Below are positions 35,001 to 43,233 of a stretch of DNA of 64,000 bases, one piece after another. Made by a program: the position numbers and the translations under genes. Below the pieces are notes generated by a model. That model had not been told where the DNA came from, ran no database searches, and worked only from the letters and a program-made list of their open reading frames with translations. The DNA comes from Persicobacter psychrovividus (GTDB lineage: Bacteria; Bacteroidota; Bacteroidia; Cytophagales; Cyclobacteriaceae), in assembly GCF_036492425.1 (NCBI RefSeq), contig NZ_AP025292.1, positions 806,001 to 870,000 of the forward strand. The letters are read 5' to 3'. Each line of letters opens with the position of its first letter. Position 1 is the first letter of the stretch.

Positions 35001-38000
35001 TACAACGGACGGGGTTTCAGACCTACATTCGTCAAGCCTCTCTCTTACTTGGGATGCAAGCATTTTTGCCAATCCTATTGTTGATGATTATAATCAAGTG
35101 ATTAGCCCTGCGGTTGATCCTGCAGCGATTATTCGCGAGGCTGGTGGATTATCATTTAACTGGAATAGTGATGGGGTAAATGGACAAACACTTGCTTCAG
35201 GCGAACAGTTCTTTACCATTTCATTGGACAGAATTTCTTGTGGAGGCGATGGGAACATTGCCTTCTCTGATATGCCTGTTCAAATTAAAATGGTGACCGG
35301 ACAAGCTTCCTGTGAGGCCGTTGTTACGAATAATCCTTTTGATTTTGGAATTATTGCTCCTGTACAGGCAACAATCACCACCCAAAATGTGAGCTCATGT
35401 ACGATGCCTGATGGCCGTATTGAGGTCGCTGCAAATGGGGGAGTGAGTCCATATACCTATTCTTGGAAAAAAGATGGCGTGGACGAGCCAACTGAAACAG
35501 CAGCTATCCGTGAAAATCTTTCAGCAGGACAATACGAGGTAACGATTACTGATACCAAAGGATGTACCTATGTTGAAGTGATTGATCTTGCTGATGATTC
35601 TAATCCACCTTTAGCGTCTGCCTCAGCAACGGACAATATGACTTGTGGTACTCCTGATGGAACGATCACCCTGACGGTGTCGGGTGGAACGGAACCTTAT
35701 ACCTTCCTTTGGTCTGATGGAAACACGGACAAAGATCGTACGGGTCTGATTGCTGGAAATTACTCAGTAACCGTAACCGATGCAGTTGGTTGCGAGGCGG
35801 TAACATCAGCTAAAGTTGGAGACCAAAGTGGTGCCCCATCAGTATCAGCTGCCATTGAAAATGACAGTAATTGTGCTGCTCCAAATGGTAGTCTTACATT
35901 GACGATTACTGACGGTACGGGGCCGTTTACCTTCCTTTGGGATGATAATGGTAGCACCGATCAGGATCGTGTAGAGTTGGTCGCAGGAACTTATACGGTA
36001 ACCGTAACTGATGCCAATAATTGTGCATCCAATACAACCTTCGTAGTTATTGATGAGAAGGTGTTGCCAAGAATCGCGGGATCGGTTACTGGCCAGACGA
36101 ACTGTGTGGATGCTGATGGCGCAATTCAGATCACTGTTTCTGACGGTGAAGCTCCATTTACTTATTTGTGGTCAAACGGAGAAACAACGCAGAACATTGA
36201 GAATTTGAGTGCAGGAACATATACCGTTACGGTGACCGATACCAAAGGATGTTCAGGAATGGAAAGCTTTGATGTTGAGGATAACACTGATGCTCCTATG
36301 GTTTCTGTTCAGTCAAGATCAGCACAAACAAATTGTGTTACACCTGATGGAAGCATTACATTGGATGCCGTTACTGGTGGTACAGCACCTTATACCTTCA
36401 CTTGGTCTGACGGAACAACGGGTGAAACTTTTGTAGACAAAGTAGCTGGGACGTATTCGGTAATCGTTACCGATGCCAATGGATGTTCGACAACCCTTGA
36501 TGATATTGAAATTGAGGATAACACTAATGCACCTGTAGTAACAGCGAGTATTACCCATCAAACCTTGTGTGGCTCAAATACAAATGGTGCGATTAGTTTG
36601 AATATTACTGGAGGTGTTGCTCCCTTAACTTATGAGTGGAATACAGGTGATGCTTCTGATGAATTGCAAAATATTGCCGCAGGTACTTATTCAGTAACCG
36701 TTACCGATGCCAACAGCTGTACAGGTTTTGTTGAGGTAGAAGTATTGGATAATACTGATTCACCAAACTTGTCGGTAGCTACAACAGATCAGTCTAATTG
36801 TGAAACACCAGATGGTGCAATTAGTATCACTGTTGCTGACGGTACGACTCCTTATACTATTGAATGGGATCACGATAATTCTTTAACTGATTTTGACTTG
36901 TCAAATTTATCAGAAGGTACTTATACGGGTACAGTAACTGATGCTTTGGAATGTTCGGCAAGTTTCTCAGCAACGATAACCAATACGGCTGATGTTCCTC
37001 AGATTAACCCAACGATTACAAATCAATCTGATTGTGTTAATCCAGATGGTGAGATTGCCATTGAGATAACTGGAGGAGAGGAACCTTATAATGTAGAGTG
37101 GCTGGATGATGATACCGCGCCACAAAATAGAACGGAGTTAACAGCAGGAACTTATACCATCAAGGTTGTTGATGCCAAAATGTGTGAAACCATGTTGGAG
37201 GTTACTGTTGGTGATGATACGGAGAGTCCTGTTTTGGCTGCCATTATTATTAACCACTCTGACTGTGTTAACCCTAATGGTTCGATCAGTTTGACCGTAG
37301 CAGGAGGAACAGAACCTTATACCTATGCATGGTCAAATGGGGAAACGACCTCATCGATTGCGAATCTTGAAAATGGAGATTATACCGTAACAGTAACAAG
37401 TGATAATAGCTGTTCTGTGGAGCAGACCTTTACCGTTGGGGATGACAGGGATATGCCTGTGATTACAATTGATAAGGTTGTTGATAAAACTGACTGTGAT
37501 ACGCAGAATGGAGAAATTCACCTATCCGTAACAGGTGGTGATGGTGCTTATACCTTCAAGTGGGAAGATGATGCAACGATCAATTCAGCGATTCGAACTG
37601 GCCTTAGAAATGGAACCTACCGAGTGAGTGTTCAGGATGGGGAGAGTTGTGAAACTGAAATTGTTGAGATCAAAGTTGGTCAGCCAGAAGATTGCTTCGA
37701 TTGTGAGCGAGACTTCAGAACGGCTGTTTCCACCAATGCTGAGAAGTGTAACGGATCCAAAGACGGAGCAATCGTTATCCAAGTGGATGGCGCACCAGAG
37801 GGGTCAGAATACTTCTATGAAATTAACGGTGATCGTCAGATCTTCAATACTCGTTTTGTGGAAGTAACTTCCATTAACCGAGAGGGAATCGGGGCAGGAA
37901 CTTATCAGGTAAGCCTTGGCGTTGTTGATGACTTGTCTTGTGGTGAGATTATCAAAACGGCCAATGTATCTACTGCTCTTGCATTGAATACTTCATTTGA

Positions 38001-39891
38001 TGTTACCAACCCAACCTGTGAAATGGCAGACGGTCAAATCAAAGTTATTTTGACCCCAACAGTAGGCAGCGAGTTGTTCGAATTGTATGATGTGAACGAG
38101 AATCTGCTTCAAACAGCAGTGGATGGCATCTTCAGATCTTTGGCAGAAGGAACCTACTTCGTTAAGGTGAAACAAGCCGATTGTGAGTCTGAATTGTTAA
38201 GGGTTAGCCTGACCGAAGATTGTTCGATCCCTCCTGTGGATTGTGAGGAATTGGCGGTTACAGAAACCATAACGCATCCATCATGTGATGACCCTGAATC
38301 GGGTATGGTGATACTGACACCATCGCAGGCAGGAGACTTCAGATTTGAGTTAATTAACACTGAAAATACCATTGAAAATACCGACGGTAGATTTGACGGA
38401 TTGGAAGCAGGTGATTATTCATTTATTGTTAGTGCAGAAGTTAGTGGATGTTCAGTGTCTGGTACATTGAAGCTTAATGCAAGCAATGACATCAATATCA
38501 CCTGGAACGCAACAGAATCTTCTTGTAACAATAATGATGGTTCTATTCAGCTTCAGGTGAGTGGCGGTCAGGCACCGTATGCTTATCGTCTGAATGGACA
38601 GGATTACTCATTGCCTGAAGGTGGTTTGATTGATAATTTGGGTAGAGGAACTTACACTTTTGAAGTAACAGACAACAAGGGTTGTGTGGCACGAAGAGAA
38701 ATAGAGGTTACCTCCCCGGACTTGGTGTATTACCATCCGGTAACCGTTAATCAGCCTTCTTGTGAAGGTAATGGAAAAGACGGAAGTTTTACTGTTCGAG
38801 TGAACAGAGAGCAGACGATCGATCCAGGCCCATATTTCATCTCTATTAATGGAGGCGCTTTTGAGGAAATGTTCGGAGGAATCATGACTTATGACAGTTT
38901 GACTAACGGAAATTACAATGTTGTCCTTAAAGCGGGATCTGCAGACTCCGGTTGTCCAAACGAACTGGTAGTTGCTGTTGAGGGTGGTGTTGATCCAATT
39001 AGCTTCAAGGTGAACGAGTCTGATCAGGGCTGTATCGATGAGTCAGCCATTGTAGAAGTTACTGATATTTATGGAACGGCGGGTGTTGAATCAACCATTG
39101 AACTGATTCGATTCGAAGGCTCAAGCCAAACGGTAATCGCTGAGGTAACGGCTGACTTTACAGACTTTAACACCTTTACTTTTGATGCCGACGTTGTGCC
39201 AGGAAAATACCAGGTGCGTGTTTGGCAGGCAGTCAAAGAGTGTGAAGTGGAGAGCAGATCAGGAACTTTTGAGATCATCGGCCCAGGGCAGGCAATGAGC
39301 ATTGAGGGAATTGAGGTGCTTAGAAAGTCGTTTGAAGATCGAGGGACGGGTATCGTTGGCGTGAAGAATTTCTTCAGATCAGGGATGAATGGATATGAGG
39401 TGAGAATTCACCAATTGCAATCATTTGTACCAGGACTTGAGATTGACGAGCGTCCGTGGGTGGCAATTCCGAATATCAGAGACGTTGAAGTAGTTCATGA
39501 GTATGTCTTCAAGGATTTGTCGGCAGGGCTTTACCAAGTGGAGTTCAGGGATAGAAATGGCGAAGGTTGTTTGATTATTTCTGATGAGTTTGAACTTGAA
39601 GCTGATCCAGCGGTTTGGATTCCAAATCTTTTCACGCCGAACGGTGACAGTAAGAATGAAACATTCTATATCCGTAACATGCCTAAGGATGAAGACGAAG
39701 GTGGCTGGAAGATCATTATCACCAACCGATGGGGAGGTATTGTATATCGTAATGATGACTACCGTAAGGAGAATGCCTGGGATGGCCGAGGAGTACCGGA
39801 CGGCACTTATTTTTACTCATTGGATGCTGGCGAAACGGGTAAGTTCAATGGATGGATAGAGGTCTTTAAGGGACGTATTGCATCGAACTAA
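29026..39891 (+). CDS. Giant SprB-repeat adhesin with T9SS type B (CHU_C) sorting domain
   Basis: 3621-residue secreted surface protein. Order: signal peptide (1-29); a SprB-like unit with CEAPFNGAIALSV (~150-225); Ig-like domains (~230-480); 13 alternating ~88-residue repeats of types A (DATICSSESATLSATF) and B (DQTICEGSDVTVTG), residues ~485-1629; further Ig-like units; a possible cohesin-like domain (~1975-2110, with SLTWDASIF and GGDGNIAFSD); about ten SprB repeats (NCxxPDGSITLTVxGGTxPYTFxWSDG) to ~2870; degenerate repeats; and a CHU_C/gliding-associated C-terminal domain (WIPNLFTPNGDSKNETF...GTYFYSL, ~3525-3621) that directs T9SS export and attachment. SprB is the mobile adhesin of gliding Flavobacterium; motility here is inferred. 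Closed by a strong terminator. Confidence 0.95.
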   Translation: MRSNINLKSLHLSLVLAFFLSVLNFEAMAQCATLDTSKGEGATAGFEICYETDGTATVTMYLNETGTDADGYTIFDVTNNSFVFTPIGNVTVDHVSGSSIYYFRNVPRYHFGNTTPSSYIIIKSSCPSFGGLGFSVDPDDRLRLDTPTITDNVNCEAPFNGAIALSVLGNTSGQTVSWTGPNGFTSTDQDITALKHGTYTVVVTNGNACSVTADYVVNDASVVPDAPTGDSKNICQGDAIPTLTAAGDAGNVIRWYDDASRTNLLHTGASYLPGVDNSIITTHTYYVDQTNETTRCVSNLAPISLSINIEPTITLVTGPYVGCDNYDLQTAIDDFEGSNTYTYYDGDPDAGGTAIASTVTTDGTYWIKAENGSCEVTKSLTVAIDETPTADAGDPGQICQLDVSGGSFAFTTANMTGAGATAVWSTTDGAGTFNAYDNTNPASAVYNFDVADALKSSLTFTLTVSSPNGACTPVTSNVTVQINETPVVDAGSDDTICSSESATLSATFSGGATGVTWTTNGTGSFADATAANTTYTPSSDDILNGSVVLTATTNANGSCGSVSDDLTLSIEAAPIADAGIDQTICEGSDVTVTGTISGGATSATWTTSGTGTFADASLPSTTYTPSAADISAGTVDLILTTNAGTECVADVDQLTVTIDALPVVDAGSDDTICSSESATLSATFSGGATGITWTTNGTGSFADATAANTTYTPSLDDISNGSVVLTATTNANGSCGSVSDDLILSIEAAPIADAGTDQTICEGSDVTVTGTISGGATSATWTTSGTGTFADASLLSTTYTPSAADISAGTVDLILTTNAGTECVADVDQLTVTIDALPVVDAGSDDTICSSESATLSATLSGGATGVTWTTSGTGAFADATAANTTYTPSLDDVSNGSVVLTATTNANGSCGSVSDDLTLSIEAAPIADAGVDQTICGGSDVTVTGTISGGATSATWTTSGTGTFADASLLSTTYTPSADDISAGTVDLILTTNAGTECVADVDQLTVTIDALPVVNAGLDATICSTDQATLSATFSGGATGITWTTSGTGSFADATAANTTYTPSLDDISNGSVVLTATTNANGSCGSVSDDLTLSIEAAPIADAGTDQTICAGIDVTVTGIISGGATSATWTTSGSGTFADATSLSTTYTPSAADISAGTVDLILTTNAGTECVADVDQLTVTIDALPVVDAGSDATICSSESATLSATFSGGATVITWTTSGTGSFADATAANTTYTPSSGDISNGSVVLTATTNANGTCGSVSDDLTLSIEAAPIADAGTDQTICAGSDVTVTGTISGGATSASWTTSGTGTFADASLLSTTYTPSAADISAGTVNLILTTNAGTECVADVDQLTVTIDALPVVDAGSDATICSTDQATLSATFSGGATGITWTTSGTGSFADATAANTTYTPSSDDISNGSVVLTATTNANGTCGSVSDDLTLSIEEAPIADAGIDQTICEGSDVTVTGSISGGATSATWTTSGSGTFADASLLSTTYTPSAADISAGTVDLILTTNAGTECVADVDQLTVTIDALPVVSAGLDAMICSSESATLSATFSGGATGITWTTNGTGSFADATAANTTYTPSLDDISNGSVVLTATTNANGTCGSVSDDLTLTIEPATTVSNAGADATSCELTYTLSANVVAAGEEGTWSIVSGGAGTFADATDPSTTFTADAVNDYVLKWTISKTAGVCPPSEDEVSISFNDESEVALNGDDTICEGTSADLNVSISNAVGTYTVVINDGTSDQTITGYSAGDAISVTPTATTTYILVSVTSETNTCVATIVDNEAIIDVESAPIVDAGADQQICSGDIINLTGSITGDYDTFTWTTEAGDGTFTDDNTLTPTYQAGLNDITTGEVKFYLTAEKAGSSCGVVTGSITVVINTLDFAVEATALSCDAYDLQDAITNVSPTAAITYYDGDPASGGSNIGQNISASGTYWIEAELGSCIAALPVAVTINPTVNATLNIVEIANTDDKVTFSVTTDGVSDLHSSSLSLTWDASIFANPIVDDYNQVISPAVDPAAIIREAGGLSFNWNSDGVNGQTLASGEQFFTISLDRISCGGDGNIAFSDMPVQIKMVTGQASCEAVVTNNPFDFGIIAPVQATITTQNVSSCTMPDGRIEVAANGGVSPYTYSWKKDGVDEPTETAAIRENLSAGQYEVTITDTKGCTYVEVIDLADDSNPPLASASATDNMTCGTPDGTITLTVSGGTEPYTFLWSDGNTDKDRTGLIAGNYSVTVTDAVGCEAVTSAKVGDQSGAPSVSAAIENDSNCAAPNGSLTLTITDGTGPFTFLWDDNGSTDQDRVELVAGTYTVTVTDANNCASNTTFVVIDEKVLPRIAGSVTGQTNCVDADGAIQITVSDGEAPFTYLWSNGETTQNIENLSAGTYTVTVTDTKGCSGMESFDVEDNTDAPMVSVQSRSAQTNCVTPDGSITLDAVTGGTAPYTFTWSDGTTGETFVDKVAGTYSVIVTDANGCSTTLDDIEIEDNTNAPVVTASITHQTLCGSNTNGAISLNITGGVAPLTYEWNTGDASDELQNIAAGTYSVTVTDANSCTGFVEVEVLDNTDSPNLSVATTDQSNCETPDGAISITVADGTTPYTIEWDHDNSLTDFDLSNLSEGTYTGTVTDALECSASFSATITNTADVPQINPTITNQSDCVNPDGEIAIEITGGEEPYNVEWLDDDTAPQNRTELTAGTYTIKVVDAKMCETMLEVTVGDDTESPVLAAIIINHSDCVNPNGSISLTVAGGTEPYTYAWSNGETTSSIANLENGDYTVTVTSDNSCSVEQTFTVGDDRDMPVITIDKVVDKTDCDTQNGEIHLSVTGGDGAYTFKWEDDATINSAIRTGLRNGTYRVSVQDGESCETEIVEIKVGQPEDCFDCERDFRTAVSTNAEKCNGSKDGAIVIQVDGAPEGSEYFYEINGDRQIFNTRFVEVTSINREGIGAGTYQVSLGVVDDLSCGEIIKTANVSTALALNTSFDVTNPTCEMADGQIKVILTPTVGSELFELYDVNENLLQTAVDGIFRSLAEGTYFVKVKQADCESELLRVSLTEDCSIPPVDCEELAVTETITHPSCDDPESGMVILTPSQAGDFRFELINTENTIENTDGRFDGLEAGDYSFIVSAEVSGCSVSGTLKLNASNDINITWNATESSCNNNDGSIQLQVSGGQAPYAYRLNGQDYSLPEGGLIDNLGRGTYTFEVTDNKGCVARREIEVTSPDLVYYHPVTVNQPSCEGNGKDGSFTVRVNREQTIDPGPYFISINGGAFEEMFGGIMTYDSLTNGNYNVVLKAGSADSGCPNELVVAVEGGVDPISFKVNESDQGCIDESAIVEVTDIYGTAGVESTIELIRFEGSSQTVIAEVTADFTDFNTFTFDADVVPGKYQVRVWQAVKECEVESRSGTFEIIGPGQAMSIEGIEVLRKSFEDRGTGIVGVKNFFRSGMNGYEVRIHQLQSFVPGLEIDERPWVAIPNIRDVEVVHEYVFKDLSAGLYQVEFRDRNGEGCLIISDEFELEADPAVWIPNLFTPNGDSKNETFYIRNMPKDEDEGGWKIIITNRWGGIVYRNDDYRKENAWDGRGVPDGTYFYSLDAGETGKFNGWIEVFKGRIASN
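30481..33912 (+). repeat. 528-bp tandem repeat, 6.5 copies, inside the adhesin gene
   Basis: The CCAGTAGTTGATGC-type unit start recurs at 30481, 31009, 31537, 32065, 32593, 33121 and 33649, exactly 528 bp apart. Each unit encodes one A and one B repeat (176 residues); the seventh holds only the A half. Nucleotide identity between units is very high, with a mosaic of shared variants (TCTTCAGAATCA versus TCTACGGATCAA after the TGT codon). Confidence 0.95.
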
Positions 39892-39902
39892 AATACAAAT
39901 AG

Positions 39903-39938
39903 AAAAGAGGTCAGGCATTTTGCTTGACCTCTTTTTTT
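39903..39938 (+). terminator. Terminator of the adhesin operon
   Basis: AAAGAGGTCA-g-GC / GC-t-TGACCTCTTT stem with a four-base loop, followed by a T run. Confidence 0.9.
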
Positions 39939-39979
39939 AGGCTTGAGATTTACACTTGCTTGACCGTGCATCAAGGTCT

Positions 39980-40022
39980 GAAAAACAAGAAAGCCACCAT
40001 AGAAAAAAATCTATGATGGCTT
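39980..40022 (-). terminator. Terminator of the acyl-CoA reductase gene
   Basis: AAGCCACCATAG (39991-40002) and CTATGATGGCTT (40011-40022) form a 12-bp stem with one mismatch; on the minus strand it leads into CTTGTTTTT. Confidence 0.6.
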
Positions 40023-40045
40023 AAAATAATTTCACCTATAAAATT

Positions 40046-41047
40046 TTACTGCAAACCAGTAAGGAATTGCATGGTGTCAACACCGTCGGCATAGTCATTT
40101 ATTGAAGGATACTGCGCACCGCCGAAAGGAATACGGTCATGCCCAACAATACATTGTATTTTATCTTCCTGTGCTTTCAGGTAAGCTTCAAGATCATTTT
40201 GATCCTTGTAAGTCTGATAGAACAGCACGCTGATTGGCGATACCAGATTTTCAGACTCCTGAACCAACAAAAAGCCCGTATCCAAATGAGGTACTCTGTT
40301 TACCAACAGGATCGACTTGTTGTAGTCGTAATTATTGTTATACTTATGATGATCAGCGACATACTCGTAAGGCGCCAGGGCGTCAAGGAGAGGAATGAAA
40401 TCGTAACCCTCAGGGACCAATACTTTGGAAACATTACGGCAACCCAACCCCCAGTAAGTAAAAATGTCGATGCCCAGGGCTTTTAATTCCTCTTCAGTTT
40501 CGGCTCCATCAATTACAGCGACAGAACTTCTGTTTTTTCTGATGATGTGATCTTTTTTTCCAAAGTAATAGTGGAAGTAGCGCGCGGTATTATCACTTCC
40601 CGTAGCAACAAAAGCATCAGCATCATTGAGTCGTTCAGCAAATACAACACGGTCAGCAAACTCAGGACTGATCTGGCGTAGCATGCTGATGAGGAACTTG
40701 ATCAATACTTCATCCTGTGAGCTCAGCTTGGTTAAAGCAATATGGCCAGCCATCAACACACAAAGCAAATCATGGAAACCCACCATCGGGATATTTCCAG
40801 CCATGACCAGCCCAATTTTTTTGTCCGAAAAGCTTTCACTGATTTCATATTGTGCGGCCCATGTTGAAAGGGTTTCGCGGTCCAGAAATTTAATGATACC
40901 AGCAAGGGCGCTTTCTATACTGCTTTCGTTGAACCAGTTGTTCTTGGACTCCGCACTAAAATAAAGGCTTTGCTTTTCTCCTGAGGTCAGGGCAGATAAA
41001 GCTTGCCCTAATTGCTCGAAGGAATTTATTCTTTCAGTAATTGTCAT
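40046..41047 (-). CDS. Acyl-CoA reductase, LuxC-like family
   Basis: NADPH-dependent reduction of acyl-CoA or acyl-ester to aldehyde is the family activity; LuxC does this in bioluminescence, but here no lux genes are present. The aldehyde-dehydrogenase-like fold is seen in KIGLVMAGNIPMVGFHDLLCVLMAGH, VATGSDNTARYFHYYFGKK, IRKNRSSVAVIDGAE and the catalytic Cys in TYWGLGCRNVSKVLVP. Length 333 is shorter than LuxC proper (~480), as in the Bacteroidota form. It is divergent from a ferredoxin gene across 211 bases, suggesting a functional pair. Confidence 0.88.
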   Translation of the reverse strand: MTITERINSFEQLGQALSALTSGEKQSLYFSAESKNNWFNESSIESALAGIIKFLDRETLSTWAAQYEISESFSDKKIGLVMAGNIPMVGFHDLLCVLMAGHIALTKLSSQDEVLIKFLISMLRQISPEFADRVVFAERLNDADAFVATGSDNTARYFHYYFGKKDHIIRKNRSSVAVIDGAETEEELKALGIDIFTYWGLGCRNVSKVLVPEGYDFIPLLDALAPYEYVADHHKYNNNYDYNKSILLVNRVPHLDTGFLLVQESENLVSPISVLFYQTYKDQNDLEAYLKAQEDKIQCIVGHDRIPFGGAQYPSINDYADGVDTMQFLTGLQ

Positions 41048-41246
41048 CTTTCGCTATTTTTCCAAACAAATATAATACACAAATAAATATACTTTACCGA
41101 TCAGTTGGGATTAGTTCTTCAATCGCTGATTTTTTATAGAAATAACAATAATAAGAGAATATCAATGATAAAAATCATGCTCGTTATGGTCTGTAATGAA
41201 AAATTTATTAATTTTGAAGTTAATTAAGGAATTGATATATAATTAA

Positions 41247-41606
<360 letters not shown>

Positions 41607-41612
41607 AATAAG

Positions 41613-41644
41613 AAACGACCTCAATTTGAGGTCGTTTTTTTTAA
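41613..41644. terminator. Bidirectional terminator between ferredoxin and DUF58 genes
   Basis: AAACGACCTC / GAGGTCGTTT perfect 10-bp stem with a five-base loop and T run; it overlaps the stop of the leftward gene at 41641. Confidence 0.88.
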
Positions 41645-42549
41645 ATCATTTTTTGCCGTTTTATCAGGTAGGAGAGGAGTACCTGCTCGTAATCTCCTTT
41701 GGTATCTACTTCAATAAAATCAATTTTTGCTTGCCCACATCGTAATTTCAGCTTTTCAAAATACGACTGGGTGGCCTTTTGGTAGTAGTCACGAATTTGG
41801 CTTGGGTGCGCCTTGATCACCTGATCGTTTTCAATGTCTATAAATTCATAGGGGCGATCTTCAAAATCAAAATCCACCTCTGTATTTTTATCTGTAATAT
41901 GGAACAGCAGAACTTCGTGCTTTTGGTGTTTGAGGTGTTGCAATGCAGAAAACATCTGCTCCTGATTTTCCTGCCGGTCAAACATATCACTAAAAATCAC
42001 CACAAGCGAACGCTTATGTAGTTTGGTGGCAATCTGGTGTAATACCTTCGGTACATCTGTCCCTTTCTTCTCCTGATGCTTTTCACCCATAACATGCTCA
42101 ATCTGTAAGAGCAACTTATGCAGGTGGCTCCCTGATGATTTTACGGGGGTTTGTATTTCCAGGTCCTCAGCAAAGGTGGTCAGGCCGACGGCATCCCGCT
42201 GGCGCTGCAATAAATGCGCTAAACTTGCGGCCATCAGCAAAGAGAATTTGATTTTATCCTTGTTGGGTTCAGGGTAATGCATCGAAGGGCTGTTGTCAAT
42301 CACAAGCATACAACGCAAGTTGGTTTCTTCTTCAAACCGCTTGGAGTACAGTCGGTCGGTTTTGGCATATACTTTCCAGTCAATATTTCTGGTGGATTCC
42401 CCAGGGTTATATAGTCGGTGCTCAGCGAATTCCACGGAAAAGCCGTGGTATGGCGATTTGTGCAGGCCAGTAATGAAGCCTTCGACCAATTGCTTGGCGA
42501 GTAATTCTATGGAACCGAACTTTTGTATGTTGGACAGGTCTATTTTCAT
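41641..42549 (-). CDS. DUF58 domain protein (VWA-like)
   Basis: 302-residue cytoplasmic protein of the DUF58 family, typically working with MoxR AAA+ ATPases. The family signature is HGFSVEFAEHRLYNPGESTRNIDWKVYAKTDRLYSKRFEEETNL, followed by a VWA-like core with LVIDNSPSMHYP (MIDAS-like D-x-S/N-x-S) and VVIFSDMFD. This copy stands alone, without moxR or bat genes, unlike the second DUF58 gene at the right edge. Role inferred only by family: chaperone-like maturation or stress tolerance. Confidence 0.9.
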   Translation of the reverse strand: MKIDLSNIQKFGSIELLAKQLVEGFITGLHKSPYHGFSVEFAEHRLYNPGESTRNIDWKVYAKTDRLYSKRFEEETNLRCMLVIDNSPSMHYPEPNKDKIKFSLLMAASLAHLLQRQRDAVGLTTFAEDLEIQTPVKSSGSHLHKLLLQIEHVMGEKHQEKKGTDVPKVLHQIATKLHKRSLVVIFSDMFDRQENQEQMFSALQHLKHQKHEVLLFHITDKNTEVDFDFEDRPYEFIDIENDQVIKAHPSQIRDYYQKATQSYFEKLKLRCGQAKIDFIEVDTKGDYEQVLLSYLIKRQKMI

Positions 42550-42751
42550 GGCTGAAATTTGCTCATTTTTTCTAAAGAACGAAATATAAGGTACATGCGC
42601 TACTTATTTTTTCAATATATTATAGCAAATAATAAATATTTCCAACTTTAAATTTGCATGATTAGTGTATAGATCTTTATATTAGTCAAATCATAATGAG
42701 TGATTTTTACATTTTTTTAAACGAATTGTTGAACATTTAAACTACTGGATT

Positions 42752-43096
42752 GTGGAAGAGCGCAAGGATCAAAAGGGAGAGATATACTCGCGGAGGGTAC
42801 GTGCTGGCAAGAGGACCTATTTTTTCGATGTAAAGGCCACCCGTTCTAATGATTACTATTTAACGGTAACAGAGAGCAAACGCCGTTTCAAAGATGACGG
42901 GGACCAATTTTATGAGAAGCACAAAATCTTTTTGTACAAAGAAGATTTCAATAAATTTATTAATGCACTTCAGGATACTGTAGGATTTGTTAAAGAGGAG
43001 TTGATGCCAGATTTCGACTTTTCGCAATTCGATGAAAAAGAAGGTGAAGGTGTTCCTAATGATTCCTTCGGAGAAGAAGTTAATTGGAATGTTTAA
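42752..43096 (+). CDS. DUF3276 (PUR-domain) nucleic-acid-binding protein
   Basis: 114 residues of the DUF3276/PUR-alpha-like family of Bacteroidota and spirochaetes, which bind single-stranded DNA or RNA. Typical segments: GEIYSRRVRAGKRTYFFDVKATRSNDYYLTVTESKR and HKIFLYKEDFNKFINALQDTV. The tail after ~90 is acidic. Start codon GTG at 42752. Single-gene unit with a terminator. Confidence 0.9.
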   Translation: MEERKDQKGEIYSRRVRAGKRTYFFDVKATRSNDYYLTVTESKRRFKDDGDQFYEKHKIFLYKEDFNKFINALQDTVGFVKEELMPDFDFSQFDEKEGEGVPNDSFGEEVNWNV

Positions 43097-43140
43097 AAGC
43101 AAATAAAATAGTTTGATCATAAAGGACCTATTCTTAGAAT

Positions 43141-43176
43141 AAACCCGTCGATATTTAGTATTGGCGGGTTTTTTTA
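43141..43176 (+). terminator. Terminator of the DUF3276 gene
   Basis: AAACCCG (43141-43147) / CGGGTTT (43165-43171) with a 17-base loop and seven T. Confidence 0.7.
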
Positions 43177-43233
43177 TTTTGTCAAACTATAAAGTATCTT
43201 GCGAAGCATACCTTATTATTGAAATAATCTCAC

